A stretch of DNA of 64,000 nucleotides, taken from positions 37,767,656 through 37,831,655 of the forward strand of contig OY829539.1 of NCBI GenBank assembly GCA_963691705.1. Reading direction: 5' to 3'. A program made the translations under genes and the position numbers. Numbering within the stretch: position 1 is the first letter of the stretch; every line of letters begins with the position of its first letter. Under the pieces are notes generated by a model. That model saw only the letters and a list, made by a program, of their open reading frames with translations. It was not told the DNA's origin and ran no database searches. Of this stretch, positions 1-10,839 are shown in pieces. Source of the stretch: Viola odorata (taxonomy: Eukaryota > Streptophyta > Magnoliopsida > Malpighiales > Violaceae).

Positions 1-2816
1 TCCGGATATCATCAAATCCCTATGGCCCTAGAGGATGAGGAGAAGACCGCCTTCCTTACTCCTAAAGCCACGTATTGCTACACAGCGATGCCATTTGGAC
101 TAAAGAACGCGGGGGCCACGTTTCAGCGAATGGCAAATAAGATTTTTGAGGAACAGATAGGGAGAAATGTGGAAGCATATGTTGACGACATACTGGTAAA
201 GAGTGCGAATTTTCATGATCACCTGCAGGATCTAAAGGAAGTTTTTGATGTGATGACAAGGTATCGCATGAAGCTAAACCCCCGGAAGTGCATGTTTGCA
301 TTCCAGACGGGTAAGTTCTTGGGCTACGTAGTTAGCCAGAAAGGTATCCAGCCTAATCCATCCAAGGTTAAAGCTATACATGATATGATATCGCCAAGAA
401 CCGTTAAGGAAGTGCAAAGGCTAACAGGGCGCGTTATCGCTCTGGGACGATTCGTCTCCAAGCAAGGAGAAAAGTGTCTCCCCTTTTTCAAAGTCATACG
501 ACGGAAAGCCACGTTCGGGTGGACCCCAGAATGTGAGCAAGCATTTGTGGACTTAAAGGACTATTTTTCATCTGATTTGTTATTGACAAGGCCCGAGTCC
601 GGCGATACTCTGTACTTGTACTTGGGCGCGGCGGACGAAGTGGTCAGCGCCGTCCTTGTTCGTGACGATAACCGCACTCATCGCCCAGTTTACTTCGTGA
701 GTCATGTCTTAAAGGATGCGGAACGGCGATATGCTCGTATTGAGAAAATAGCGTTCGCCCTTATACAAGCCGCCCGCAAGATGGACCGATACTTCCAGTC
801 TTATCCTATCGTTGTACTTACAGACCAACCCTTGAAGAGGATATTTCGAAAGCCAGAATCTTCAGGAAGAATGCTGATCTGGGCCCTAGAACTCGAACAA
901 TATGGTTTGAGATACCAGTCCCGGCCATCCGTAAAGGCTCAGGTCCTTGCTGATTTTATAGCAGAGTGTACTTTCACAAAGGACCCTTTGAGTGGTGTAC
1001 CGGAAGTGGAATGGAACGATATGGATCTCCCGTTCCCAGAAACTTATACAGATCTTTGGATCATTCATGTGGACGGAGCCAAAAACCAAGAACTGGCGGG
1101 GGTTGGAGTCTTCATAAACGGGCCGCACGATATGCATATACGGTATGCTATTCGAATCTTGCATCCTTTGTCCAATAACGCAGCCGAATATGAGGCGTTG
1201 CTAGCTGGACTCAGAATAGGAAGAGAGTTTTCTTCTAAGGGAAGGCGCGATACCGGCCAAACAGGAGATCTGCGTCTAAAAATTTATGGAGACTCCAAAC
1301 TGATAATTGACCAGGTCTCAGGACACTCTCAGGCTCGAGAACCTATTATGGTGCAATACCTCTCTAAGGTAACGCGAGAACTAGTGGAAATAAAGAAAGA
1401 GGGCATGCAAGTCAGCTTCGAGCACGTCCCCCGAGAGGAAAATGCTGAAGCCGATTACCTTGCCAAGCTGGCCGCGAATCCTGAAGCATCTATACCTAAA
1501 GATGTGTATTATCGTGAGCTAGCGGTGCCGTCCTTCATGGAGGAACAAGCCTCTTTGTGTGTGAATGAGCTCGAGAATGATTGGCGGATTCCGGTAATAA
1601 AATACCTGATGCACGAAGAGCTGCCCGACGGTAACGCTGAAAAAATGAAAGTGCTAAGACAGGCTGCTCGTTGCACATACTATAACGGGGATCTAATTCG
1701 AAGATGTTTTTCTCACCCCGGCGCCAAATGTATAACCGAACAAGAGGGCCTTCACACCTTACGCGAAATCCATGAAGGGATATGCGGAATGCATGCGTCA
1801 GGCGGCACCTTGGCGGCACAAGTTTTCAGATCAGGATTCTACTGGCCCACTATACGAAGGGATTGCCACGATTATGTACAAGCTTGCCCCAAATGTTAGG
1901 AATTCGCTAAAATTCCTCGACGTCCAGCCACGGAAATATCGGAAATCATCGCCCCTTGCCCTTTTGCCAAATGGGGGATTGACATCCTGGGTCCATTTCC
2001 AAAGGCAAGGTCCCAACTGAAATTTGTTATAGTGGCTGTGGACTATTTTACGAAGTGGGCGGAAGCTGAAGCGGTTGCCACAATCACGGCAGAAAAAACA
2101 TGGCGTTTTTTCAAACATCAAGTTATCATGAGATTCGGGGTGCCTCGTATCCTTGTCAGCGATAACGGGACCCAGTTCACCAGCCAATTCTTCAAAGACC
2201 AATGCTCAGAATTCGGGATTGAGCAGAGATTCTCTTCCGTGGCTCACCCACAAACCAACGGACAAGCAGAGGTAACTAATAGGAGCATCCTCAGCGGCAT
2301 TAAGAAAAACCTAGAGGGTCTAAGAAGAAGTGGGCTGATGAATTGCCATACTTGATGTGGGCATACCGCGTGACCGTAAAAGTTAGCACTGGAGAAACAC
2401 CTTTTGCGTTGGCTTTTGGAACTGAAGCCGTTACGCCAGTGGAAATTGGGGCCATGAGCCTACGGGTGGCTCACTTTCGTGAGGAACGGAACGAGGAACG
2501 GTTACGTGCTAATCTGGACGCATTACCAGAGGTTTGAGAAGAAGTCCTACTGAAAACGCAACACTACAAAAGAAAAATGGCCCGTTATCATAACAGGCAG
2601 GTCAAAGAGCGATTGTTGAAAAACGGTGACCTTGTGCTCCGAGACAGGCGAGCAACCGGACAACGTATGGGAAAGCTTAGTCCTAACTGGGAAGGACCGT
2701 ATCGCGTAACCCACGTTGTCGGAAGAGGGGCCTATCGCCTGGAGACACTTGACGGTACGCCTTTATCCAACTCCTGGAATATCGCTCGTTTGAAGTTATA
2801 TTATCCTAGAGTTTAA
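1..2816 (+). pseudogene. Element A pol: Tat-lineage Ty3/gypsy RT, RNase H, second RNase H, integrase (broken)
   Basis: Enzymatic polyprotein of an LTR retrotransposon, entered mid-RT by the window edge. Seen in order: RT with catalytic YVDD at about 178-189; a first RNase H at about 600-960 that looks degenerate (GAAD where a DAS-like motif is expected); a second RNase H at about 1050-1500 with HVDGA, AEYEAL, YGDSK and EADYLA, i.e. all four acidic positions; an HHCC zinc finger ending CPKC at 1896; integrase core with GIDILGP, VSDNGTQF and NGQAEVTNR; and a C-terminal part to 2816. The dual RNase H is a known mark of the Tat/Ogre/Retand lineage. The frame is broken by TAG at 1897-1899, a one-base frameshift near 2315-2320, and TGA at 2535-2537 (probably a decayed CGA). 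It cannot yield a full protein. Confidence 0.9.
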
Positions 2817-3837
2817 TTTTATCTGCACTATTTGGATTATAACGACCCTAACCGTGGCTAACGCTCAATAGGAGAGTTTTCGTGGGTTTGTGGTTGCTTT
2901 TGTGCAGATAAAAAGGGGGGTACCCTGGGAGTGAAAAGTCCTATCCTTGTGATGGTCGGTCTTGATCAGATGGCCCACTAAGTGAGGGCACGACCCCAGT
3001 GTATCCTTGGTTAGCGTCGGATTGAAAGATCCTTGACGCCCCCGGGGGTGAAAAGTCCTATCCTTGTGATGACCGATCTTGATCAGATGGCTCACTAAGT
3101 GAGGGCACTGCCCGGTATCTTTGGGAGTGAAAAGTTCTTTAATGATAACCGATCTCGTGGAGACGGTACATCAAGACAAGACACACCCCAAAGAGTTAGA
3201 AACTCTGTTTAGAAACAAGAATCCTATCTTAACGGTCGGGCTGGTGCAGCTAAACCATTAAGTAAGGACACGGTTCTAAACGAGAGGACAACGCCTATAA
3301 AAGTGAAAATTCCCTAGCCTTGTGATAGCCGTCCAGATCCGACAGCTCACGAGATGAGGCACTTAGAAAGGCCGATTGAGAGATAAGGGAAACGTGAAGG
3401 ATCGCGTAATTCCAGCTGGTAACCGGATAAGTAACCCTTGGCGAAATGTAGAGCTGAGGGAAAACGCGATTCGAAACGGGTTCCGTGATAAAACCTAATG
3501 ATAGCAGCGAACGGGCTCCTACGGGTAATCACTATCTCTCAAATCTCGTTTTGTTACTGATAAATCTACAATTAGAGATGTGCAGAATGCTTCTGAGCAG
3601 CGGAAGGAGAGGTGGTCATGATACCGATAGGCTCATCGAAAGGCCAACCCGACATAGATCTTGGTCTTCTTGGTATAAATACCAAGGATCTGCTCAAGAA
3701 AGTAAACGCACCGTGCGGATAAGGCAACCTCAGTGACGAGAGAAGTCTCGCGATGAGAAAAATAAAAGAGAAATATCGATAAAGGGATTGCCTAGAAATA
3801 TTAAAGGCATCTCAAGAATTTACAAAGAAATCACTGT
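2817..3837. repeat. Element A 3' non-coding region with degenerate tandem repeats
   Basis: No ORF here resembles a protein. From about 2927 to 3170, and again near 3300-3360, a block recurs that carries GGGAGTGAAAAG, CCTATCCTTGTGATG, GATCAGATGG and CACTAAGTGAGGGCAC. The first two copies start about 120 bp apart; later ones are more diverged. Repeats between pol and the 3' LTR are usual in Tat/Ogre-type elements. Confidence 0.65.
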
Positions 3838-6231
3838 TCAAAATATTGATGCTGCAAAGACAAAAGAACAAAAGCCAAGCGATATGTGATTGCTGGAGGG
3901 AACGGCAAAATATCGCGGCAAATCAGCTCTCGGGGACTTGTCGTTTCCAGCCCGCTGCCTTGGCTTGGCGATATCCTGCTTCGTTGATATGGGCAGAACT
4001 TTGTAGAAAGGCTTTCGCGACATCTTCGCCCTTGTACGCATCCACCCCATGAATTTCTTCGAAACACTTAACAGAACACGGGCGGTCTGTTCAGCATGCC
4101 ACCAGCCCATATCGACTGACTCTTCCGCCAAAGCTGCCTTCTCCTTTTCTAAAGAGGACTTCTCATTCTCCAAAGCAGTCACTTTGGCTTGTTCCTCTGA
4201 CAAAGCTGTTTCCAGGGCGGAATGCTGTTTCTGCAAATCGTGGTGAGCCAGCAGTATCTTGGAACGATCTGCCAACACCTTTTTCCTTTCCTCTTGCTCC
4301 TTGGACAGCTCCGCCGAAACAGAACGAAGGGAAACAGCCCGATGCTTCATCTCCTCCGCCCAATAGTGAAATTTCATCATATTGGAGAAAAGGCCAGCAC
4401 GGACGGAGTTCACTTGGTCATCTTCCGCCTGGGAAAGGAAAGCTTCCCGTTCTGCAGATGAGGCCAGAATTTGAGAAGCCAGCAGGGCAGAAACCTCATC
4501 TGAACCATCGCCCCCGATGGCTGCCAAACCACGGGTACGGAAGTCGAACAACTCAACCTGATGGGTCACTTCGCCGAGCCCGTTTAATGGACAAAGATCC
4601 GCCGCAAAATTGAAAGAGGTTCCGGCTTCATTATAGCGTTGCCGCCAAGGAACGCTAGAGGGAACGAAAGCCAGAGGACCAGGGGCGCGAACCTGTGAAG
4701 AAGAACTGCCCGGGGGAAGGAAGGTACCATGAGGCTGATAGCCCGAAAGGTCATGAAAGACGTCTTGATAGCCTAAAGAAGAGGAATAATGATGCACAGG
4801 CCCGCCAAAGGAACTGGGCGAAGCACCAAAGGGGTCCGCACCGCCTAGGTTCCCCAAATCTTCCACGGAATGTCTACCTGGAGGAGCCACCGCGGAATCA
4901 GGAACGTTAACGGAACCACCTTCCCCCGCGATATTAGAGGAGGGTATGTTCTCATCCTCGCCTTCTATCCGGGCCCTCTTCGCAGAACCCCTCAGCACAT
5001 AAGTGAGATTCATATCGCCTGAAGGAGCGGACGCAGTAACTACAACGGCCTCCTGCAAGAAGTACAAATTGAGAAAAGAAAAATAGACCAAATGATGACA
5101 GATATTGAGAAAGAAAAAACACGCTTACGGTAGCGGTGTTGAGGGAAGATAGTGCCTCAGAAGAACCCGCAGCGATACTCCGTGTTCTTTTCTTCTTTTT
5201 TCCTCTGGCAATGGCCTTAGGAGCCTGAGAAGACGAGGGAGCAGCAACGGTCACGATAGGAACACCTTCAGGGATGTCAGTATTCCCTTCGCCAACTGAG
5301 GAGGAGGATACTTGAGCGAGATTCGCGGAAGTAGCCGGAAGCTCAGAAGGATTATCAGTGGCCTCTGAATCGAGCTTCTCCTTTTCCTCTCTATTACGAG
5401 CTCTCCTTAAGCGTCTTCTTACGCTTTCAGGTTTATAGTCAGGATCCGTCGCTGCAAAATCACAAGATAACGTCAGCGTTAGTATCAGCGGTGAAAGGGA
5501 AAGGTAGCGCGATACTCACGTCTAACGCACTCCTGAATGGCCATTCTGCAGGCCGTGAGTCGAATATGAACGCTGATCTCCAGTTGGAGTAAGGTGTTTA
5601 ACCATCCTTGTTCACGAGCGGGAAGTGTCCCTGGTCGACTCCAAACGCCATCTTGGACGTCCTGGTTGAACCCAGAACGCCACTCGGGACCAGGAGCGTC
5701 AGGAAAATTTATCAGAAAGAACTCCTTTTTCCATGCCTCAACAGAAGACTCAATATGGAGCAACTTCCAAGTAAAAGACTTGAGAGAATCATCGTCAAAG
5801 CGAGGCGATATGGTTATCACACCCCGGCACTTCATCAATTTAAAAAGGGATCTAAGCAACAAAAGAGAAGGGGAAGTGATCCCCTTATATCTACAGAGTT
5901 CCAAGAAAGCATAAACACAGCAATATGCATTTGGGGCTAACTGGGCAGGATTGAAATTGCCAGCAATAAGCAAACCCTTGACGAAAGAATCGATAGGGAA
6001 CTGGAAACCGTAGCGAAACATCTGGGCATATAACACCCTTTGATTGCCGGTCAGAACGCTGTTTAAACGAACCGACCCAGGGGCAACAACAGCTTGGTAA
6101 CCGTCAGGAATAACGGCACCATGAGTAGCCAAATGCTCCCGGAGAATGGTCTCCGTGGTAATAACACTGACCGTGGTATCCATTTTCTTCTCATCGATGG
6201 ATTTCGACTCAGAACGGCGAGTCTTTGCCAT
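3838..6231 (-). CDS. Antisense gene 1 of element A: gypsy-type Transposase_28-like domain plus coiled coil, 3 exons
   Basis: Spliced model on -: exon 1 6231-5520, exon 2 5451-5129, exon 3 5052-3838, giving 749 codons plus stop with the frame kept at both junctions. Donors are GTGAGTATC and GTAAGCG; acceptors are TTTTGCAG and CTTGCAG; introns are 68 and 76 bp. Exon 1 starts MAKTRRSESKS and holds a segment (FPIDSFVKGLLI, NFNPAQLAPNAY, FLELCRYKGI) resembling the plant 'putative gypsy type transposon' family, Pfam Transposase_28. Exon 2 is basic (RRRLRRARNREEKEK). Exon 3 is Ser/Gly/Pro-rich, then a Glu/Lys/Ala-rich coiled coil and a WMRTRAKM tail. It is paralogous to the gene at 6849-9091. Extra, sometimes antisense, ORFs between pol and 3' LTR are known from plant Tat elements; function unknown. 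Splicing is predicted, not shown. Confidence 0.7.
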
Positions 6232-6848
6232 GGTAGGACTAAGGAAATAGAAATGAAGAAGACGAGGGAAAGGAAGGGAAGTACCTTTGGAAGGAAAGAA
6301 CTTCGAAAGCCTTGAATGGAGGTGAGAAGGACAAGACGGCTGAGAGATAATATGAAAAAGTGGAGTGAAAAAGAAAAGGGAAGAAATAAAGAGGGTTTAT
6401 AACCCTAGTAATTAAAAGGAAACGACGGATGCTGCAGTCGTTGTGTCGAAGCGGCATGAGGGATAAGACTCAAGCAATGAGTACGACTCTAGAAGAAGCG
6501 CGGCAAACGCTTCGATCTGGTTAAAATTTCTAAACACGCTAAGGTGAAGCGGCAGAAGAAACGAACACGTGTGTCGGCACCATCATGACTTTTCCCGCGC
6601 ATCGACGGAAGGGTCGCGAGCATTAAATGCTCTGAAAAGTAGATGCGACTTTTGATAAAAAGCAAAAGCGATATCACAAGAAAGGAAATAATGCAAATCG
6701 GCGTTGAATAAAAGAACAGTTCTCAAAGACAGCAAGAGAGCGAAATAAAACAAGATATCGCCCAAAGAGCAAAGTACCGATATCGCCTCGCGACAGGACG
6801 TTATTACAAGACATAGAAAATAAATAGCAATGTTCTTCAATGGATCAA
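6232..6848. other. Spacer between antisense genes 1 and 2
   Basis: Apart from the TATA-like site at 6396-6401 I see no coding sequence. On - it should hold the promoter and leader of antisense gene 1 and the 3' end of antisense gene 2. The short ORFs here are low-complexity and AT-rich. Confidence 0.5.
6396..6401 (-). promoter_or_regulatory. TATA-like box for antisense gene 1
   Basis: On -, GGGTTATAAACC lies about 165 bp upstream of the exon 1 ATG. Comparable TATA-like sites precede the antisense ORFs starting at 9091 and 10839. Confidence 0.4.
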
Positions 6849-9091
6849 TTAAGAGTCATCGCATGCCTCGCCGTCATCATTCCCTTGCTTTTCCCCAGAA
6901 GAAGGAAAACTCCTTTCGCCTTCACTAAGATCTTTAATTTTTTGAGAGGCGTAATCGGCTAGCATGGATGAATCGACAGCGCCTCGGACATGGATATCCT
7001 TAAACCCTGCGATACAAACCTCGATGGTCTTATTCTTCCACCAGGCCATCTTCGAAGGAACTTTGGCCAAATCGGCATCGCGAGATGACAACTCTTCGCG
7101 GAGGAAGGCATTCTTTTTATCAGCCACCACCAGTTCCGCCTCCATTAGCTCTGCTCTCGCCTTCCCCTTCGACTTCTCCCGAGAAAGGTCAGCGCGACAA
7201 TCCTCCAACTCCGCCCGAGTTCGTTCTTGCAACTGCGATAGCTCCTTCGCCTTCGCCAAAGCCGCGTCTAATTGTTCCTGCAAATCCGAACAGGATCGAG
7301 TTTTGTTACGCTGGCCTTCAAGAAAGTAATGAAATTTCCGAAAGCTGGCCAGCATGTCGTTCATAAGGTGTGACTGTCGTGTCTCGGGAGCATGCTGTAA
7401 AAACTCTTCCCTGTCCTTGGGAGAAGTAAACATCTGTCCCACTATGGGACCCACGGGCTCTTCTCGCGATAACGGATCCGATATTCCTAAGGCACGAAGC
7501 CCGTCAGTGCCGAAAGAGGACAAATCCAGCTGATATCCAGTAGGGCCCTGGGACCTCTGAGGAGAAAGGTTGGCGATGTAAGGAGGGGAACAATTTTTTG
7601 CGCAATCACCAACGCCCGAAATTGAAGACAGAAATAAAAGAGGAGGCTTCCGTGGGAGAAATTCAGGAGGAATGCCTAAACTCGAAACTGGTGGGGTTGT
7701 CTCTGGGATAAAAGAACCTATCGGGGAAGCAGGATGGCCCGACGACAAAGGAGAGGTCGCGGCTACCGAGGTCTCATTGTTTTCGATAGAAACGGCGGAA
7801 GGCACCCTGATAGCTTTGATATTTTTCACCACTTGCGAAGTACTCGCAGCATGAGAAGCGTTAATATTCTCGGAGGGGGCCGCGTTAACTCCCTTCAAAG
7901 GGGGAACTAGGGGTTTAGTTTTCTCTGTGCGAACCTTCTTTACGAGACGCTCCGTCTCTTCTGCAATTTCTTCGCTATCGTCCTCAGCCGATTCCGCCGT
8001 GTCATCATTCCTCCTCGACCTAAGTTTCATCCTTTGGGCAATAGTAGCGTGACGTAATTCAGGACCAGTGTCCATGCTCTCGCTATCGCTGTCGATTTTC
8101 TCAAACACAGGATCGCCTTGAGCTACCCTCTTGCCACGGGAAGGAAGCCAATTTTCAAGGAAACAAGAAGGTCGAGTGGAGGCTCTGCGAGTTGTGACGG
8201 TTTTAGTCCTTCCCCTTCTAGGCGGAATGGGTGGGCGGCGGGAGTTTTTAGGCGAAGGAGAAGGAGGCAGCGACTGTAGAGGTGTTACATTCAAAGGGGC
8301 GTCACCTTCCCCAGAAGAACTACTCTCAGCGTTACCTGCCAACAAAACATATTAGCAAATTAAGAAGAGTGAAGCGATAAAGAAGAAAAAGGAAACTCAC
8401 CCACAACGCACTCTGACAAGGGCCTGAACCGAGCAAACTCCCGGATACGGAAAGACCCTTCTATTTCTAACAAGGCGCTAACGTTGGAAACATCCTGGCT
8501 TGACAGCGCTTCCGGTCTTTTCCAAACGCCACTATTGATTTTTCGATTGAAACCCCCGCGCCAGAGCCGTGACGGCAAACGGAGGGTGAAAAAGCCAGAC
8601 TTCCAGTCATCTACGTGTTCCTCAAAACCTTGAAAGTTCCGCCAGAACAGTTGCACAACGACATCATCCCATCTGGGGGTAATATCTACCAGGCAGTCGC
8701 GACAACTCAAGACAAAGAATGTGCGGAATAGATCAAGCGATGGAGCAAATATACGCTTCATCTCGCACGAACGAAGGAAAGCGTAAATACCACACCAAGA
8801 GGGTGGAGTAATCTGGACGGGATTAAGGTCGTAATGATCTAGCAGTTTCAACAGAGAAGTATGGAGTGGAAAATGGAATCCGTAAGTAAACATCTTGAAA
8901 TAAACTAACCGGAATGTTCCCCACATGGCGTCAGGCAGCCGAGTGTCCTTCAAAGAGACAAAAGGGCGATAGCCCGTGGGAAAAGTAATACCACTCTCCT
9001 CTAATTCAACCCTCAAAACCTCATTACAATTGAATATGCTGCGAGTTCGCCTAGCTTCGGGATCTATGGGGTTTTCAACAGTTGAAGACAT
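6849..9091 (-). CDS. Antisense gene 2 of element A: paralogue of antisense gene 1, 2 exons
   Basis: Spliced model on -: exon 1 9091-8401, exon 2 8335-6849, giving 725 codons plus stop. The intron is 65 bp (donor GTGAGTTTC, acceptor TTGGCAG) and the frame closes exactly. I chose the ATG reading MSSTVENPIDPEARRTRS because upstream sequence in that frame is Phe/Leu/Tyr-rich and unlike the paralogue. Exon 1 has FHFPLHTSLLKLLDHYDLNP and DITPRWDD, matching positions in gene 1, and its donor falls at the same spot (SECV against QECV). Exon 2 is Pro/Ser/Arg-rich, then a coiled coil (QLQERTRAELEDCRADLSRE) and an acidic tail ending CDDS. No internal stop or frameshift. Family assignment to Transposase_28 is by recognition only. 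Confidence 0.7.
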
Positions 9092-9526
9092 AAGGGACAG
9101 TAAAAGTAAATCTACGGTGGTAGAAGGAGTAAATACCTGGAGCAAAAAGCCAATAAGCCGGTCGCCGGCACCAGTGAGCGGTCGCGGAAAAACCTCTCGA
9201 AGAAAAGAAGTGCAGAAGAGAGAGAAAATGTGCAAAAACACAAAATATTCGCAGAAGCAGTAAAAGAGAGAGATGATTTCCTTATAAAGGAAAGCCTGAA
9301 GAAGAGACAGCCTGTAAAAATGAAACACGTACGGAACAGAAAAAGACACGTGGATAGTCGTTTGTGTCTTCTGAAATAAGACAGTTACCGATTAGAAGTT
9401 GAAGGCAGTTACCCGTAGCGAAAGGGACGCATCCGCGTTAACCCGGAACGCTCAGAAAGAAACAATAAGTAAGCGATGAAAAGTGAAAAGGAAGTAAAAC
9501 CATTATTCATTATTATGAGAAAGGCC
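9092..9526. other. Spacer between antisense gene 2 and the next antisense ORF
   Basis: Holds the TATA-like site at 9281-9288. On - an open frame continues upstream of 9091 to 9349, but it is Phe/Leu/Tyr-rich and probably leader rather than coding. Confidence 0.45.
9281..9288 (-). promoter_or_regulatory. TATA-like box for antisense gene 2
   Basis: On -, CCTTTATAAGG lies about 195 bp upstream of the ATG at 9091. It is itself a short palindrome, so it could serve either strand. Confidence 0.35.
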
Positions 9527-9985
9527 CTACTCATCACTGTCGGACCAAGTAACGCCGTAGCAATAGACTACGTCCTCTTCGTCATCGCCACCCCAGAATG
9601 GTGAATCCACGATAGCAGGGGGAGAAGACTCACCAACCTTCTTTCCAGCGGCAGAAGTCAACTTGGGTAACTCCTCCTTAACGCCTAGCGATATTGCCCC
9701 CGCGACCGAGCAAGCAGAGGGAGCCCACGGAGGTGATTCCTGCGGAGGGGGAGACGGTTTTTTCTCCCCCCTAGCCAGAAAAGCCAGAGAGTCGAAAAAT
9801 GACTTAGAGGCCTGGGCAGCCTCCTTCCTTCTTCGTTCAACTTCCTTCCTCCGCCTCTTGCGACATCGCCGGCGGACAATCGGCCTCCAAGGAGGCGATG
9901 GGGGAGGATTATCTGTGTCAGGGGTGGTCGGAGGAGTTGGCGGTGAATTCCTCGAAGCCGTACCTAGCAAATAAGAATCAGTCAT
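9527..9985 (-). CDS. Antisense ORF 3 of element A: Pro-rich, basic-acidic small protein
   Basis: Open frame of 152 codons starting MTDSYLLGTASRNSPP. Composition runs from Pro/Thr-rich (PPTPPTTPDTDNPPPSPP) through a strongly basic patch (RRRCRKRRRKEVERRRKEA) to an acidic C terminus (DDEEDVVYCYGVTWSDSDE). The basic patch could be a nuclear localisation signal. I recognise no family. It lies in the same orientation as the neighbouring antisense genes and could be an extra exon or a separate gene. Composition is odd enough to be real, but nothing proves expression. Confidence 0.4.
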   Translation of the reverse strand: MTDSYLLGTASRNSPPTPPTTPDTDNPPPSPPWRPIVRRRCRKRRRKEVERRRKEAAQASKSFFDSLAFLARGEKKPSPPPQESPPWAPSACSVAGAISLGVKEELPKLTSAAGKKVGESSPPAIVDSPFWGGDDEEDVVYCYGVTWSDSDE

Positions 9986-10461
9986 GAGACTTGCAGAGGA
10001 CCTATAACGAAGAAAAATGAAGGAGAAAGAAATGGATAAGAATGAAGGAGGAAAAGCCTCATTAAATGGCCGGGAAAAGAAGAAAAGAGACTCTTCGATC
10101 CTCCAACCCGACTCTTGAAGATTGGCACGTGTACAGTCTGGAGTACAAATATGGATTTGCAGTCACGCCTGTTGAAATCTCGCGCAATTCAAGAATAATT
10201 ATAATCTCGGTCAATCAGTTGTTATAATGAGGACGGCGCGGAGTTAAGGCGGAACGATCGGCAGAAAAACCGCCCAATAGCAAGACTGTTTTCAGTTGGG
10301 CTAAGAATATCCTCTTGGAAAATGACAAAGAGCGCAGTAAAGAAGAAGAACAGTTGCGAGAGGGAATGAGGAAAATACTTTATTTATTACGGCCTAGTGA
10401 CCGGAAGATACATTGACAAGATAAGGGGAAAAGAGAAAAGGCCCAAAGGGAGCCATCACTA
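9986..10461. other. Spacer between antisense ORFs 3 and 4
   Basis: No coding signal seen. A 14-mer TTTTCAGTTGGGCT near 10290 recurs just before the 3' LTR near 11795. Confidence 0.4.
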
Positions 10462-10839
10462 TCAGGCGTCAGAGCCAGCATCCTCGGGCACCTCAGGAAG
10501 GTCCCTCAAGGAATCCATGACCAGGATAAGATCATGGGAAGTAGCTCTCATCCCCTTCAGGCAGCACCCCAACATGTCCTTACGCTGCTGCAGCATGGCA
10601 ATCACCACCTGAATCCGAGCGATAGAGGCGGACAGCTTTGATACGCTCTCCAAAGGACTGAAGTCCTCCAGGGAAATGGCCCCTAGCCGGGAATAAAGCG
10701 GAGTCAGCATCCCTTGCAGCTCCAGAATATCCTCAGAAGTCTTGACCAGCATGTTCTCCAGGAAACCGACGTCGCCGTCATTGAGGTTCCTGAGTGAGTG
10801 ACCCTTGGAGAGAAGAAAATTCTTAGTCAAATTATCCAT
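10462..10839 (-). CDS. Antisense ORF 4 of element A: small helical protein of unknown function
   Basis: Open frame of 125 codons, MDNLTKNFLLSKGHS to VPEDAGSDA. It is rich in Leu, Ile, Met and charged residues in a heptad-like spacing (LQGMLTPLYSRLGAI, SASIARIQVVIAMLQQRKDM), suggesting a mostly helical or coiled-coil protein. A TATA-like CCTATAAATC on - lies 50 bp upstream of the ATG. I recognise no family. It is the promoter-most of the four antisense ORFs, next to the 3' LTR. Confidence 0.45.
   Translation of the reverse strand: MDNLTKNFLLSKGHSLRNLNDGDVGFLENMLVKTSEDILELQGMLTPLYSRLGAISLEDFSPLESVSKLSASIARIQVVIAMLQQRKDMLGCCLKGMRATSHDLILVMDSLRDLPEVPEDAGSDA

Noticed and set aside
3668..3688. TTGGTATAAATACCAA as a promoter
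   Set aside because: A chance palindrome with no gene placed to use it on either strand.
9092..9349. N-terminal hydrophobic extension of antisense gene 2
   Set aside because: Phe/Leu/Tyr-rich sequence not matched in gene 1 and containing the TATA-like site; treated as leader.
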